From the NCBI RefSeq assembly GCF_900215295.1, contig NZ_OCMF01000003.1, forward strand, positions 310,001-374,000: a stretch of 64,000 nt of DNA, in the 5' to 3' direction. Both the position numbers and the translations under genes were made by a program. Source of the DNA: Salinimicrobium sediminis. GTDB taxonomy: Bacteria; Bacteroidota; Bacteroidia; Flavobacteriales; Flavobacteriaceae. Below are positions 26,047 through 34,342 of this stretch, in pieces; positions within the stretch are counted from its first letter, which is position 1, and the number at the start of each line of letters is the position of its first letter. Below the pieces are notes generated by a model, which searched no databases, was not told the origin of the DNA, and worked only from the letters and a program-made list of their open reading frames with translations.

Positions 26047-26544
26047 ATGCAGGAAGAGATAGATGGGCTCCCGCAGCGGGCCAAAGATAAACATAAGGAG
26101 AATAAGAAGTTTTTCCAGCAGCTTAAAAAGAAGCCACCGCGCCACCTGGATCTTCAAATGCAGGAGCTGCACGAAGAAGAATTTCAAAAAACCGATTGCC
26201 TTAGCTGTGCCAACTGCTGTAAAACTACGGGCCCTCTATTTACCAATAAGGACATTGAGCGCATTTCAAAATACCTTAAGTTAAAGCCGCAGCAGTTTAT
26301 CGATCAATATCTCAGGATAGATGAGGACAATGATTATGTACTGCAGGAAGTGCCTTGCGCTTTTCTTGCTCCCGATAATTATTGCATCATTTATGACGTG
26401 CGGCCAAAAGCCTGCAGCGAATTCCCCCACACCAACCGCAAAGACTTTCACAAGATCTCCAATCTCACGATGAAGAATGTCGCTATTTGCCCGGCGGCGT
26501 TTAGGATTGTAGAGGAGATGAAACGCAGAGCCTTGAAGAGTTAG
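26047..26544 (+). CDS. YkgJ-type cysteine cluster protein
   Basis: A 165-aa cytosolic protein. The cluster CLSCANCCKTTGP (about residues 51-60) is followed by CAFLAPDNYCIIYDVRPKACSEFP and ICPAAF, the eight-Cys arrangement of the YkgJ/UPF0153 family, thought to bind zinc or an iron-sulfur cluster. The N-terminal 45 residues are charged and helical (RAKDKHKENKKFFQQLKKK), longer than in minimal family members. The ATG at 26047 is preferred to the GTG further up. It is divergent from the methyltransferase gene. Function unknown. Confidence 0.85.
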   Translation: MQEEIDGLPQRAKDKHKENKKFFQQLKKKPPRHLDLQMQELHEEEFQKTDCLSCANCCKTTGPLFTNKDIERISKYLKLKPQQFIDQYLRIDEDNDYVLQEVPCAFLAPDNYCIIYDVRPKACSEFPHTNRKDFHKISNLTMKNVAICPAAFRIVEEMKRRALKS

Positions 26545-26598
26545 TTCTTTAGGATGATTATGTATTGTACTAGATATCAGGGTTGTTTTTAACTGTTC

Positions 26599-26619
26599 CG
26601 AGTTGCGGGTTGCGAGTTG
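26599..26619. repeat. heptad array, 3 units
   Basis: CGAGTTG CGGGTTG CGAGTTG. It is the reverse complement of the CAACCCG/CAACTCG units at 27062 and 3827 and lies upstream of the four-helix-bundle gene. Confidence 0.75.
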
Positions 26620-26676
26620 TTTCTTTAAAAAGTATATTTTGAGTATCTTTTAATTTGATTTTGAAGACATACTTGC

Positions 26677-27048
26677 ATGGCACAATCTTATAAGGAACTT
26701 GAAATTTATTCTATATCTCTTACTCTCTTTTACAAGATCCACTCCTTAAGTCTTCAGCTGCCAAAACATGAACTTTATGAATTGGGCAGCCAGATTCGCA
26801 GGTCTGCAGATTCAGTAAATACTAATATTGTGGAAGGATATGGCCGTAGAAGATATAAAGCTGATTTTCTGAAGTTTCTTGTCTATTCTCACGCAAGCAA
26901 TGACGAGACGCTAAATCATCTGGAGAAACTCGTTCATCTGTATCCCGGCATAATGAAGGACCATCTTTATCTACAAAAGGAGTATAATAGCCTTGGGGGA
27001 AAAATAAATTCTTTTATAAAATACGTGGAAACTTCGTGGAAAAGCTGA
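26677..27048 (+). CDS. four-helix-bundle protein (S23/IVP family)
   Basis: A 123-aa helical protein of the 23S-rRNA intervening-sequence-protein family. Helix 1 has the typical YKELEIYSISLTLFYKIHS; then LPKHELYELGSQIRRSADSV, IVEGYGRRRYKADFLKFL and a C-terminal helix (YNSLGGKINSFIKYVETS). In leptospires such genes lie inside rRNA intervening sequences; in Bacteroidota they occur alone. Related bundles (Avd) serve diversity-generating retroelements, but no reverse transcriptase is visible here. It is bracketed by heptad arrays in opposite orientation, at 26599 (GTTG units) and 27062 (CAAC units). No terminator or strong promoter (near match TATCTTTT at 26644). The role is unknown. Confidence 0.9.
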   Translation: MAQSYKELEIYSISLTLFYKIHSLSLQLPKHELYELGSQIRRSADSVNTNIVEGYGRRRYKADFLKFLVYSHASNDETLNHLEKLVHLYPGIMKDHLYLQKEYNSLGGKINSFIKYVETSWKS

Positions 27049-27061
27049 TATAAATTTCATT

Positions 27062-27117
27062 CAACCCGCAACCCGCAACCCGCAACCCGTAACCCGCAAC
27101 CCGTAACCCGCAACACT
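27062..27117. repeat. heptad array, 8 units
   Basis: CAACCCG four times, then TAACCCG, CAACCCG, TAACCCG, CAACACT. It ends two bases before the stop of the minus-strand NamZ-like gene. Confidence 0.92.
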
Positions 27118-27118
27118 T

Positions 27119-28339
27119 TTAATACAACAAATACCTCTCCCTTACCACTTTAAAGTCTTCAAGTCCTTCGGTCCAGGTGTCCCTGATCTCTTCTGCAGTC
27201 ATCCCCTTTTCAATCTGCTCCTGAAGCTTTGTGGAGCCGGCGAGTTTGGTGAAAAAAGCATTGAAGAATTCCTCTTTTTGGGAAGTATTGTTATAAGCTT
27301 CGATAAGCCACTCAAGATTTAAACTGGCAAGACGTGGCTCTTCAGAAAGGTCTTTTCCGTAGCAGGTTTTGCCCAGGTGCTTCGGATTTTTAGCGCCTTC
27401 ATTGGATTCCGGTATGTATGAGAAGGTGTATTTGTCTTCAGGAAGATAAGGGGAGCCAAAGACCTGGAACTGCTTTTGGGTTCCGCGGCCGGCATTTACA
27501 TTGGTGCCTTCGAAAAAACATAGACTTGGATAAAGATTTATTGCCTTTGCATTTGGCAAGTTGGGGGAAGGTTTGATAGGAAGGTCATAAGGTTCATTCC
27601 TGTCATAGCCTTGCATTTTGATCACCTGTAACGGAGTCTGGACGCCATTTTTCAGCCATTTTTCGCCGTTGGTCATTTCAGCATATTCTCCTATGGTCAT
27701 TCCATGGACAACAGGAATTGGATGCATTCCCACAAAACTCTGGTGTGTTGTATCCAGCACCGGACCGTCAATATAATGACCGTTTGGGTTTGGTCTGTCG
27801 AATACCAGGACCTGAAGATCATTTTCCGCAGCTGCTTCCATGACGTAGTGCAGGGTAGAGATATAAGTGTAGAAGCGAACTCCCACATCCTGCAGGTCAA
27901 AAATAAGGATATCAAGGTCCTCCAGCTGTTCGGCCGAAGGTTTTTTATTGTTTCCGTAGAGGGAGAAGACGGGGAGGCCTGTTTTTGGGTCCTTACCGTC
28001 CTCAATGACTTCCCCGGCGTCGGCAGTTCCGCGGAAGCCGTGTTCGGGAGCGAATACTTTTCTTAGATCAACATCAAGAGCCAGCAGGGTATCTACCAGA
28101 TGTACGTTTCCTGCTTCAGTCTGGATGATACTGGTCTGGTTTCCTACCAGACCTACTTTCTTACCTTTCAAAAGTGGCAAATATTCGGTTGTTCTTTCAG
28201 CCCCTGTTTTTAGAGAGGGTTGAACTTCGGCCTGTACGTCTTCAGCAATTGCAACTGACTTAGACTCGGATTTGTTTCCGCAGCCGGTGGCGGTGATAAG
28301 TAGGAATAAAAATGTACTTTTGAAAAATCTTAAACTCAT
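27119..28339 (-). CDS. DUF1343 / NamZ-like exo-N-acetylmuramidase lipoprotein
   Basis: A 406-aa protein with lipoprotein signal (FLFLLITATGCGNKSE, Cys 20). The DUF1343 family signatures are KKVGLVGNQTSI, VFAPEHGFRGTADAGE, DILIFDLQDVGVRFYTY, VFDRPNPNG, PVVHGMTIGEYA, KPSPNLPNAKAINLYPSLCFFEGTN and GRGTQKQFQVFGSP. Characterised members (NamZ) release MurNAc from peptidoglycan fragments, so this is likely a periplasmic muropeptide-recycling or cell-wall-degrading enzyme. Length fits the family. It is monocistronic and divergent from the permease gene at 28348 by 8 bp between coding regions. Confidence 0.9.
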   Translation of the reverse strand: MSLRFFKSTFLFLLITATGCGNKSESKSVAIAEDVQAEVQPSLKTGAERTTEYLPLLKGKKVGLVGNQTSIIQTEAGNVHLVDTLLALDVDLRKVFAPEHGFRGTADAGEVIEDGKDPKTGLPVFSLYGNNKKPSAEQLEDLDILIFDLQDVGVRFYTYISTLHYVMEAAAENDLQVLVFDRPNPNGHYIDGPVLDTTHQSFVGMHPIPVVHGMTIGEYAEMTNGEKWLKNGVQTPLQVIKMQGYDRNEPYDLPIKPSPNLPNAKAINLYPSLCFFEGTNVNAGRGTQKQFQVFGSPYLPEDKYTFSYIPESNEGAKNPKHLGKTCYGKDLSEEPRLASLNLEWLIEAYNNTSQKEEFFNAFFTKLAGSTKLQEQIEKGMTAEEIRDTWTEGLEDFKVVRERYLLY

Positions 28340-28347
28340 AGCTACTC

Positions 28348-29583
28348 TTGGATCTTGAATTTTTTATTGCAAAACGCCTCGTAAGCTCGAAGCAACACAA
28401 AAGTAGCATATCGGCACCTATTATAAAAATTGCAATTGTAGCTATTGCAATTGGGGTGATCATGATGCTGGTGGCTTTTGCAACGGGAATTGGGCTTCAG
28501 CAAAAAATTAGGGAAAAGATGAGTGCCTTTACCGGTCATATCACAATCTCGAGCTATGACAATAACAATTCCCAGGTTTCTTTAATGCCTATTTCCACGG
28601 ATCAGGACTTTTACCCTGACTTTACTTCTGTTGAAGGAATTGAACATGTTCAGGCCACAGGCTACATTGGCGGAGTAATACGCACTGCGACCGACTTTGA
28701 GGGAATCATTGTCAAAGGCGTAGGTACAGATTATAACTGGGACTATTTTAAAGATTTCCTGATTGAAGGAGAACTGCCTGATCTTTCGGGAGGATTAAAC
28801 GACGAGATCCTCATGTCTTCGTATACGGCCAATAGGCTGGGCCTGGGAGTAGGGGACAAAGCAGTGACCTATTTCTTGAGGGATGACAGCAGTAAAACGC
28901 CGCTTACCAGAGCCTTTGTGATCAAGGGGATCTACAATTCGGGCTTTCAGGAATTTGATGAGCTTTACATGATAGCCGATATTCGGCATATCCAGCGGCT
29001 AAACCGCTGGGAGAAAGATCAGGTTGGAAATTTTGAGGTGTTTCTGACGGATTTTAGTGAGCTGGAAGAAAAAGGGCAGGAGATCTATGAAAATACAGAT
29101 TCCTTCCTTGATACCCGCACCATAAAGCAGCAATATTATTCCATTTTTGAATGGTTATCTCTGTTTGACTTCAATATTGCATTGATCATTGGGATCATGA
29201 TCCTGGTTGCGGGAATTAATATGATTACTGCTTTACTGGTACTTATCCTGGAACGTACGCAAATGATAGGGATCCTTAAAGCTCTTGGAAGCAGTGACTG
29301 GAGTATCAGGAAGATCTTTTTATATAATGCCGGATATCTAATCGTTCTTGGGCTTTTTTGGGGAAATCTCATTGGATTAGGCCTACTTTTCGCACAGAAA
29401 TACCTGAAACTCATTCCGCTTAACCCCGAAACCTATTATGTGACAGAGGCCCCGGTTTATATAGGCTGGGAATACATTGTGGGGGTAAACCTGGGGACCT
29501 TGTTCCTGTGCATGCTCATGCTGCTTATTCCTTCTTATATCATTACAAGGATCTCGCCGGTAAGGGCGATGAAGTTCGATTAA
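28348..29583 (+). CDS. LolE/FtsX-family ABC permease
   Basis: A 411-aa inner-membrane permease with the four-helix FtsX/LolC-E plan: TM1 at about 27-50 (IKIAIVAIAIGVIMMLV), a large periplasmic MacB-like core (about 60-265), and three C-terminal segments (IIGIMILVAGINMITALLVL, AGYLIVLGLFWGNLIGLGLL, LGTLFLCMLMLLI). The N terminus LEFFIAKRLVSSKQH is typical. The start must be TTG at 28348 since no ATG precedes the conserved N terminus; the next Met is inside TM1. Probably lipoprotein release to the outer membrane, with an ATPase encoded elsewhere. Its start is 8 bp from the divergent NamZ-like gene. Confidence 0.85.
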   Translation: MDLEFFIAKRLVSSKQHKSSISAPIIKIAIVAIAIGVIMMLVAFATGIGLQQKIREKMSAFTGHITISSYDNNNSQVSLMPISTDQDFYPDFTSVEGIEHVQATGYIGGVIRTATDFEGIIVKGVGTDYNWDYFKDFLIEGELPDLSGGLNDEILMSSYTANRLGLGVGDKAVTYFLRDDSSKTPLTRAFVIKGIYNSGFQEFDELYMIADIRHIQRLNRWEKDQVGNFEVFLTDFSELEEKGQEIYENTDSFLDTRTIKQQYYSIFEWLSLFDFNIALIIGIMILVAGINMITALLVLILERTQMIGILKALGSSDWSIRKIFLYNAGYLIVLGLFWGNLIGLGLLFAQKYLKLIPLNPETYYVTEAPVYIGWEYIVGVNLGTLFLCMLMLLIPSYIITRISPVRAMKFD

Positions 29584-29648
29584 GAAAAGTTTCAAAAATG
29601 TCATTTTGGGCACCCCTTTTGTGTCCTTTTAAAAGCTGCTTTTTTTCT

Positions 29649-29656
29649 TACCTTTG
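29649..29656 (+). promoter_or_regulatory. -7 promoter element TACCTTTG
   Basis: TACCTTTGCAGCC, identical to that before typA. The ATG at 29675 is 18 bp further, so the leader should be about 12 nt. Confidence 0.6.
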
Positions 29657-29674
29657 CAGCCGAAAATTTTTGAA

Positions 29675-30655
29675 ATGGAATACGCTGAAAACATACTGGG
29701 TACTATCGGAAATACTCCTCTCGTTAAGATCAATAAATTGACAGAAGGTATAGACGCACTGGTGCTTGCAAAATATGAAACCTTTAATCCTGGAAATTCG
29801 GTAAAGGACCGCATGGCGGTGAAGATGATCGAGGATGCCGAAGCCGCCGGACTTCTAAAACCCGGAGGGACCATTATTGAGGGAACTTCCGGAAACACCG
29901 GGATGGGACTTGCCCTTGCTGCCATTGTAAAAGGTTATCGCATGGTTTGTGTGATGGCCGATAAACAATCCAAGGAAAAAATTGACATTTTACGCGCGGT
30001 AGGAAGCGAAGTGGTGGTTTGTCCCACCAATGTGGCGCCAGATGATCCTCAATCCTATTATTCCACTTCTAAACGTCTTGCTGAAGAAACTCCAAACTCC
30101 TGGTACGTTAATCAGTACGACAATCTTTCGAATACTAAAGCTCATTATGAAAGCACGGGACCTGAGATCTGGAGACAGACCGATGGAAAAGTGACTCATT
30201 TTGTTGTTGGGGTTGGTACGGGCGGAACAATTTCGGGCGTTGGAAAATACCTGAAGGAACAAAATCCGAACGTTAAGGTTTGGGGCGTGGACACCTATGG
30301 CTCTGTTTTTAAGAAGTACCACGAGACCGGGGAATTCGATGAAAACGAGATCTATCCCTATGTGACTGAAGGGATTGGAGAGGATATCTTGCCAAAGAAT
30401 GTGGATTTCAGCATCATTGACGGCTTTACAAAAGTAACCGATAAGGATGCGGCTATCTATACTCAAAGACTTGCCAAAGAAGAGGGAATGTTCCTCGGGA
30501 ACAGTGCAGGAGCTGCTATAAAAGGTTTGCTTCAGCTAAAAGAGCATTTTAAGAAGGATGATGTAGTAGTGATCCTTTTCCATGACCACGGCAGTCGCTA
30601 TGTGGGTAAAATGTTCAATGACGACTGGATGCGGAAAATGGGATATATAGAATAA
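29675..30655 (+). CDS. PLP-dependent cysteine synthase / cystathionine beta-synthase
   Basis: A 326-aa fold-type II PLP enzyme. TPLVKINKL, the PLP lysine in NPGNSVKDRMA (about 43), the phosphate-cradle EGTSGNTGMGLA, and GVGTGGTISGVGKYL are present, followed by GDGITE-like YVTEGIGEDILP. It forms cysteine from O-acetylserine or serine, or cystathionine from serine and homocysteine. The YVTEGIGEDILP and DVAPDDPQSYY-type segments resemble cystathionine beta-synthase more than CysK, but no CBS regulatory domain is attached. The ATG at 29675 fits the family start. The last codon lies at the edge of a heptad array. Confidence 0.85.
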   Translation: MEYAENILGTIGNTPLVKINKLTEGIDALVLAKYETFNPGNSVKDRMAVKMIEDAEAAGLLKPGGTIIEGTSGNTGMGLALAAIVKGYRMVCVMADKQSKEKIDILRAVGSEVVVCPTNVAPDDPQSYYSTSKRLAEETPNSWYVNQYDNLSNTKAHYESTGPEIWRQTDGKVTHFVVGVGTGGTISGVGKYLKEQNPNVKVWGVDTYGSVFKKYHETGEFDENEIYPYVTEGIGEDILPKNVDFSIIDGFTKVTDKDAAIYTQRLAKEEGMFLGNSAGAAIKGLLQLKEHFKKDDVVVILFHDHGSRYVGKMFNDDWMRKMGYIE

Positions 30656-30688
30656 GAGTCAAGAGCCTAGAACCAAGAAGCTAGACTT
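30654..30688. repeat. heptad array overlapping a stop codon, 5 units
   Basis: AAGAGTC AAGAGCC TAGAACC AAGAAGC TAGACTT. The first unit shares two bases with the TAA of the synthase gene. Confidence 0.75.
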
Positions 30689-30708
30689 AATTTAAATAAG
30701 TTTTAAAG

Positions 30709-30734
30709 AGCTGTCTATTCAGGCAGCTTTTTTC
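30709..30734 (+). terminator. terminator of the cysteine synthase gene
   Basis: AGCTGTCT / AGGCAGCT (one G-U), loop ATTC, then TTTTTT. It overlaps the last codons of the convergent gene at 30719. Confidence 0.85.
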
Positions 30735-31099
30735 TTTTCTGAAATTATTGGAGGATCATCTTTCCTTTGAACCAGCCAGAATGCAAATGCACCGGTAAAA
30801 TAGAGCAGTACGTCCACGACATCAGCCGTGTATCGCTGAGTAACTTCCGGCAGGTAGAGTTCGAAATAAAGCGAATAAAAAGCTGCCAGGGAAAAGGCCG
30901 AAAAAAGGGAAATTTTGAGCTGTTCTTTTCTGCTGAATTTTCTGATCAAAAAGAGACAAATTCCCAGAACTACGGGCATACACAGCAGATCATTCAGGTA
31001 GGATGAAAAGAACTCCGGTAGGAAGAAAAATTTCAACAGGAACAAATTCACCAGGAATAGGCTGCAACATAATATTGAAAAGAGGTAGCTCTTTTTCAT
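30719..31099 (-). CDS. small membrane protein, 4 TM
   Basis: A 126-aa protein with four hydrophobic segments (LFSILCCSLFLVNLFLLKFFF, shortened; MPVVLGICLFLIRKF; SLFSAFSLAAFYSLYFE; LLYFTGAFAFWLVQ), joined by RKFSRKEQLK and ending in a lysine-rich tail. The YFELYLPEVTQRYTADVVD segment is seen in short flavobacterial proteins sometimes named 'magnesium citrate secondary transporter', but no transport function is shown. The ATG at 31097-31099 overlaps the stop of the upstream small gene by ATGA, which marks it as the real start and implies coupling. Confidence 0.7.
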   Translation of the reverse strand: MKKSYLFSILCCSLFLVNLFLLKFFFLPEFFSSYLNDLLCMPVVLGICLFLIRKFSRKEQLKISLFSAFSLAAFYSLYFELYLPEVTQRYTADVVDVLLYFTGAFAFWLVQRKDDPPIISEKKKAA

Positions 31100-31293
31100 A
31101 ACAGGAAAAGTGCAACAATAAAAGCAAGGGTTCCGCCAATGATCATCACCGCCAGCCATACCTTAAATCCGGCTTTTTTGAGTGCGCCGGTAAAACCCTT
31201 TCCCTCTTTTTTCGGAAGAGGAATTTTATTCGAGCTTGAGGTTTTTTTAGATCCTGCTTGCTCATTAAAATCCTTTCTTTTTTCGGGCTGCAT
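31096..31293 (-). CDS. small single-TM protein
   Basis: A 65-aa protein with a soluble basic N-terminal half (EKRKDFNEQAGSKKTSSSNK, LPKKEGKGF) and one C-terminal membrane helix (VWLAVMIIGGTLAFIVALFLL). It overlaps the following gene by four bases (ATGA), which supports that it is translated. Function unknown; the arrangement resembles a tail-anchored partner of the 4-TM protein. Confidence 0.65.
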   Translation of the reverse strand: MQPEKRKDFNEQAGSKKTSSSNKIPLPKKEGKGFTGALKKAGFKVWLAVMIIGGTLAFIVALFLL

Positions 31294-31371
31294 AAAACCG
31301 GTTTTGTGTTAATATAGAATATTTCCCGGAAATTATTCTGCCCTCATTAAGGTTTAACCCTGAATTAAGAT

Positions 31372-31935
31372 TTAATCCTCCCAGCCCCATGGTGCTGCAG
31401 GAGCGGGTACAGGTTTTCTAAGATCAAAGGCAATGGAAAAAAATCTGTCCGTACCTATGCGTCTTAAATTATAGGTAAAAGTGTTGTCATCTAAAGTCAC
31501 CCACCAAACATTGGTGGCAGCCAAAGGAAGAAGTAGTGCAGTCTCAGGGTCGGCCGGAAAAACCTGGATATCAGAAAGGCCGTAATTGGTGGCTGTGCCG
31601 CCGTACATTGTAACCTCGTCATTTGTCCCGTCCTCATGCCGGTGATCATGTTTTAACTGAATTCTTTCATTTTCTTTGCTGAATATCCAGGTTCGGGATC
31701 TGTCTTCTCCCACTAAAAAGGGTATTTTTATCAGCTTCTCTTCACAGGACCTCACGTGCATGATGAGTTTTTTTCCGCGGAAAGCATCATCTTGCGGGGC
31801 TTCCACCACATAGCCTTCAAAAGCTCTTCCGCAGTACTGTTGTAATGTATTCCAGAATTCAGTCGCAGGATCTGCATCCTGAGCGAAAAAATTCAGACTG
31901 GTGACGATAGCTAAGATGGAAAAAATAGTCTTCAT
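31372..31935 (-). CDS. secreted hypothetical protein
   Basis: A 187-aa protein with signal peptide (MKTIFSILAIVTSLNFFAQ). The mature part has a recurring secreted pattern: FWNTLQQYCGRAFEGYVVEA, a paired Cys (YCG, RSCEE) and strands with RTWIFSKENERIQLKHDHRHEDG. It appears to be a known but unnamed conserved secreted family of Bacteroidetes; I recognise no domain. It is divergent from the SGNH hydrolase gene. Start: ATG at 31935. Confidence 0.65.
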   Translation of the reverse strand: MKTIFSILAIVTSLNFFAQDADPATEFWNTLQQYCGRAFEGYVVEAPQDDAFRGKKLIMHVRSCEEKLIKIPFLVGEDRSRTWIFSKENERIQLKHDHRHEDGTNDEVTMYGGTATNYGLSDIQVFPADPETALLLPLAATNVWWVTLDDNTFTYNLRRIGTDRFFSIAFDLRKPVPAPAAPWGWED

Positions 31936-32013
31936 GTGTTAAGGTTTTTTGTAAATATAGAAAGACCTTATGCTGCTGCAGAAAAATCTATTTTAGTAGC
32001 TTTAATTTTCATT

Positions 32014-32709
32014 ATGAAGAACAAGCTAATTTTAATATTGCTGCTGGTTATAAGCGGTTGCAAAAGCAAAGAACCAGAAAATATCACAGTTCTGGAAGAG
32101 GATCCGGTAAGGTTCCTTGCGTTAGGGGATTCCTATACTATTGGAGAAAGTGTGCCTGTACCTATGCGATGGCCTATGCAGCTAGCGGAAAGATTGCGGG
32201 AGGAAGGAATAGAAATAGAAGAGCCCAGAATTATTGCCCGGACAGGATGGACTACCGGGGAGCTGTTGGAAGCTATGGAGACGCAGTTAAATAATGAAAA
32301 ATTTGACCTGGTCTCAGTTTTAATTGGAGTTAACAACCAATACAGAGGCCTTTCTCCCGAAGACTATGAACAAGATCTCCATGAGATTTTTAGAAGAGCG
32401 ATTCAATTCTCCCAAAATGGTGCCGCAGGGGTTTTTGCAGTGAGTATACCCGATTATGGGGTAACTCCATTTGGTGCCGACAACGAAGAAAAAATAGGAA
32501 TGGAGCTGGATGAATTCAATAGAATTTTCCAAAAGGTAGCTGCAGAATATGAAATAGATTTTTACAATATCACCCCCATTTCGCGTCGTGCAAAAGAAGA
32601 TGCATCTCTTATTGCTACAGATGATCTTCATCCCAGTGGTAAGATGTATACCCTTTGGGTTGACCTGATCCTTAATGAAGTGCTGCAAAAAATAGAAACC
32701 GATAAATAA
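32014..32709 (+). CDS. SGNH/GDSL-family esterase lipoprotein
   Basis: A 231-aa protein with lipoprotein signal (LILILLLVISGCKSKE, Cys about 16). Block I is LALGDSYTIGES (nucleophile Ser), block II ARTGWTT (Gly), block III GVNNQ (Asn) and block V DDLHPSGKMY (Asp…His). These four blocks give a complete SGNH hydrolase, probably a periplasmic esterase or lipase acting on acylated sugars or lipids. The frame is open from 31936, but ATG 32014 begins the signal peptide. The gene stands alone on the plus strand, with DUF2851 following after 78 bp. Confidence 0.88.
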   Translation: MKNKLILILLLVISGCKSKEPENITVLEEDPVRFLALGDSYTIGESVPVPMRWPMQLAERLREEGIEIEEPRIIARTGWTTGELLEAMETQLNNEKFDLVSVLIGVNNQYRGLSPEDYEQDLHEIFRRAIQFSQNGAAGVFAVSIPDYGVTPFGADNEEKIGMELDEFNRIFQKVAAEYEIDFYNITPISRRAKEDASLIATDDLHPSGKMYTLWVDLILNEVLQKIETDK

Positions 32710-32787
32710 TTTTTCTGTAAGGATTTTCGTGCTGAAAAAATTATTCTGAGGTTCAGGATGACATGGAATATTTCCTATTTTTATTTC

Positions 32788-34077
32788 ATGCGGGAGGATT
32801 ATTTACATTATTTGTGGCGGTATCAAAAGCTTGACCATCAGGAGATGAGAACAGCTGATGGACTTCCTGTAAAGGTGATTTCCCCCGGGGCACATAACCT
32901 GCTCTCGGGCCCCGACTTCTTTAACTCCAGGGTGCTCATAGGCGATCAGGAATGGGCGGGAAATGTGGAGATCCACCTTCGCTCTTCAGACTGGTATATG
33001 CATAGTCATGAAAGCGATCCTGCGTACGATAATGTCATCCTGCACGTGGTGTGGGTTCATGATGTTGAAGTATTCCGCAAGGACAATACCAGTCTCCCGG
33101 TTGTAGAAATTTGCCACCTGGTGGCTCCGGAGACTGTTAATTCCTATGAAGATCTCTGTTCAAATAATGGGAATCGATGGATCAATTGTCAAAATGATTT
33201 TGGCGAAGTAGATGACTTTTTTTTAAATAACTGGCTTGAAAGACTCTATGTGGAAAGGCTGGAGAAGAAAAGCCTGCTTATAAACCACATTTTTGAAAAC
33301 CTGGCTGGAGATTGGGAAGCAGTACTCTTTAAAATGTTGGCTAAAAACTTTGGATTAAATATAAACGGTGATGCATTCTTAAGCGTCGCGGCTTCCATTC
33401 CTTTTTCTGTAGTGCGTAAGCTTAGAGGAAACCGGTTGCAGCTGGAGGCAATTTTCCAGGGGCAGGCGGGGCTACTGTCAGGAGATTGTGAAGAGCCATA
33501 TTTTCTCAGCTTAAAAGAAGAATATAATTACCTGCGGAAAAAATTCAGATTAAATGCTCAGGGGGTTTTACCGGTGAAATATTTCAGGTTGCGGCCAGAC
33601 AATTTTCCGGAGGTAAGGTTAGCACAACTTGCAGGGATTTACAATAAACATGCATCTCTTTTTAATGTCTTGATCAATTGTGCCCAGGCAAAAGATCTTT
33701 ATAAAATATTGGAAGTGGAGGTCAATGATTTCTGGAAAACCCATTATACCTTTTATAAATCCCATAGTCCCAAAAGAAAGGCCCTGAGCACTAATTTTAT
33801 GGACCTGTTGATCATCAATACAGTAGTGCCGCTAAAATTCTGTTATGCCAGGAGTAAGGGTAAAGAGGAAGGTTGGGAAGAATTTTCAATGATCGAAGCT
33901 GTTGCTCCTGAAGAAAACCAGGTCATTAAAAAATTCAGCTCTTTAAGGCCGCAGGTTGCTGTAAATGCACTTCGATCGCAGGCACTTTTGCAGTTAAAAA
34001 ACGAGTATTGCGACAAAAATGCCTGTTTAAATTGTGCAATAGGAGTAAAGCTTCTTCAAAGGGAACCTCAATTTTAA
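32788..34077 (+). CDS. DUF2851 family protein
   Basis: A 429-aa soluble protein. The N terminus MREDYLHYLWRYQKLDHQ, GPDFFNSRVLIGDQEWAGNVEIH, SDWYMHSHESDPAYDNVILHVVW and the C-terminal Cys motif EYCDKNACLNCAIGVKLL are the signatures of the DUF2851 family, widespread in Bacteroidetes and without assigned function. The early WAGNVEIHLRSSDW region resembles a nuclease-like core, which is speculative. The ATG at 32788 is preferred over 32758. The stop is 12 bp from the next gene, so the two are probably co-transcribed. Confidence 0.85.
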   Translation: MREDYLHYLWRYQKLDHQEMRTADGLPVKVISPGAHNLLSGPDFFNSRVLIGDQEWAGNVEIHLRSSDWYMHSHESDPAYDNVILHVVWVHDVEVFRKDNTSLPVVEICHLVAPETVNSYEDLCSNNGNRWINCQNDFGEVDDFFLNNWLERLYVERLEKKSLLINHIFENLAGDWEAVLFKMLAKNFGLNINGDAFLSVAASIPFSVVRKLRGNRLQLEAIFQGQAGLLSGDCEEPYFLSLKEEYNYLRKKFRLNAQGVLPVKYFRLRPDNFPEVRLAQLAGIYNKHASLFNVLINCAQAKDLYKILEVEVNDFWKTHYTFYKSHSPKRKALSTNFMDLLIINTVVPLKFCYARSKGKEEGWEEFSMIEAVAPEENQVIKKFSSLRPQVAVNALRSQALLQLKNEYCDKNACLNCAIGVKLLQREPQF

Positions 34078-34089
34078 TATCTTCGCAAG

Positions 34090-34320
34090 ATGCAGAGATG
34101 GGTAAATCAAATCAGGAATTTTTTTGAACGACATGGTTTCTATGTCTCCTCTCGTTTTGCAGATAAATTAGGAATGAGGGCAAAAAACGTAAGATTGTTT
34201 TTTATCTACCTTTCCTTTGCCACTTTTGGAATAGGGTTCGCAGTTTACTTGACTCTTGCGTTTCTCTTAAAGTTCAAAGACATGATCTATTCCAAACGAA
34301 CTTCTGTCTTTGATCTTTAA
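34090..34320 (+). CDS. PspC-domain protein
   Basis: A 76-aa protein with a membrane helix (LFFIYLSFATFGIGFAVYL) preceded by the PspC-type segment RFADKLGMRAKNVRL. PspC-like proteins sense membrane stress in the phage-shock response; in Bacteroidetes short PspC proteins stand alone. It lies 12 bp downstream of DUF2851. The basic N terminus (MQRWVNQIRNFFERHGF) is on the cytosolic side. No PspA or PspB homologue is nearby. Confidence 0.8.
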   Translation: MQRWVNQIRNFFERHGFYVSSRFADKLGMRAKNVRLFFIYLSFATFGIGFAVYLTLAFLLKFKDMIYSKRTSVFDL

Positions 34321-34342
34321 TTTTGTACCGAATCTGTCAACG

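Noticed and set aside
26677-27048. Four-helix-bundle gene as the Avd part of a diversity-generating retroelement
   Set aside because: No reverse transcriptase and no template/variable repeat pair were seen in the neighbourhood.
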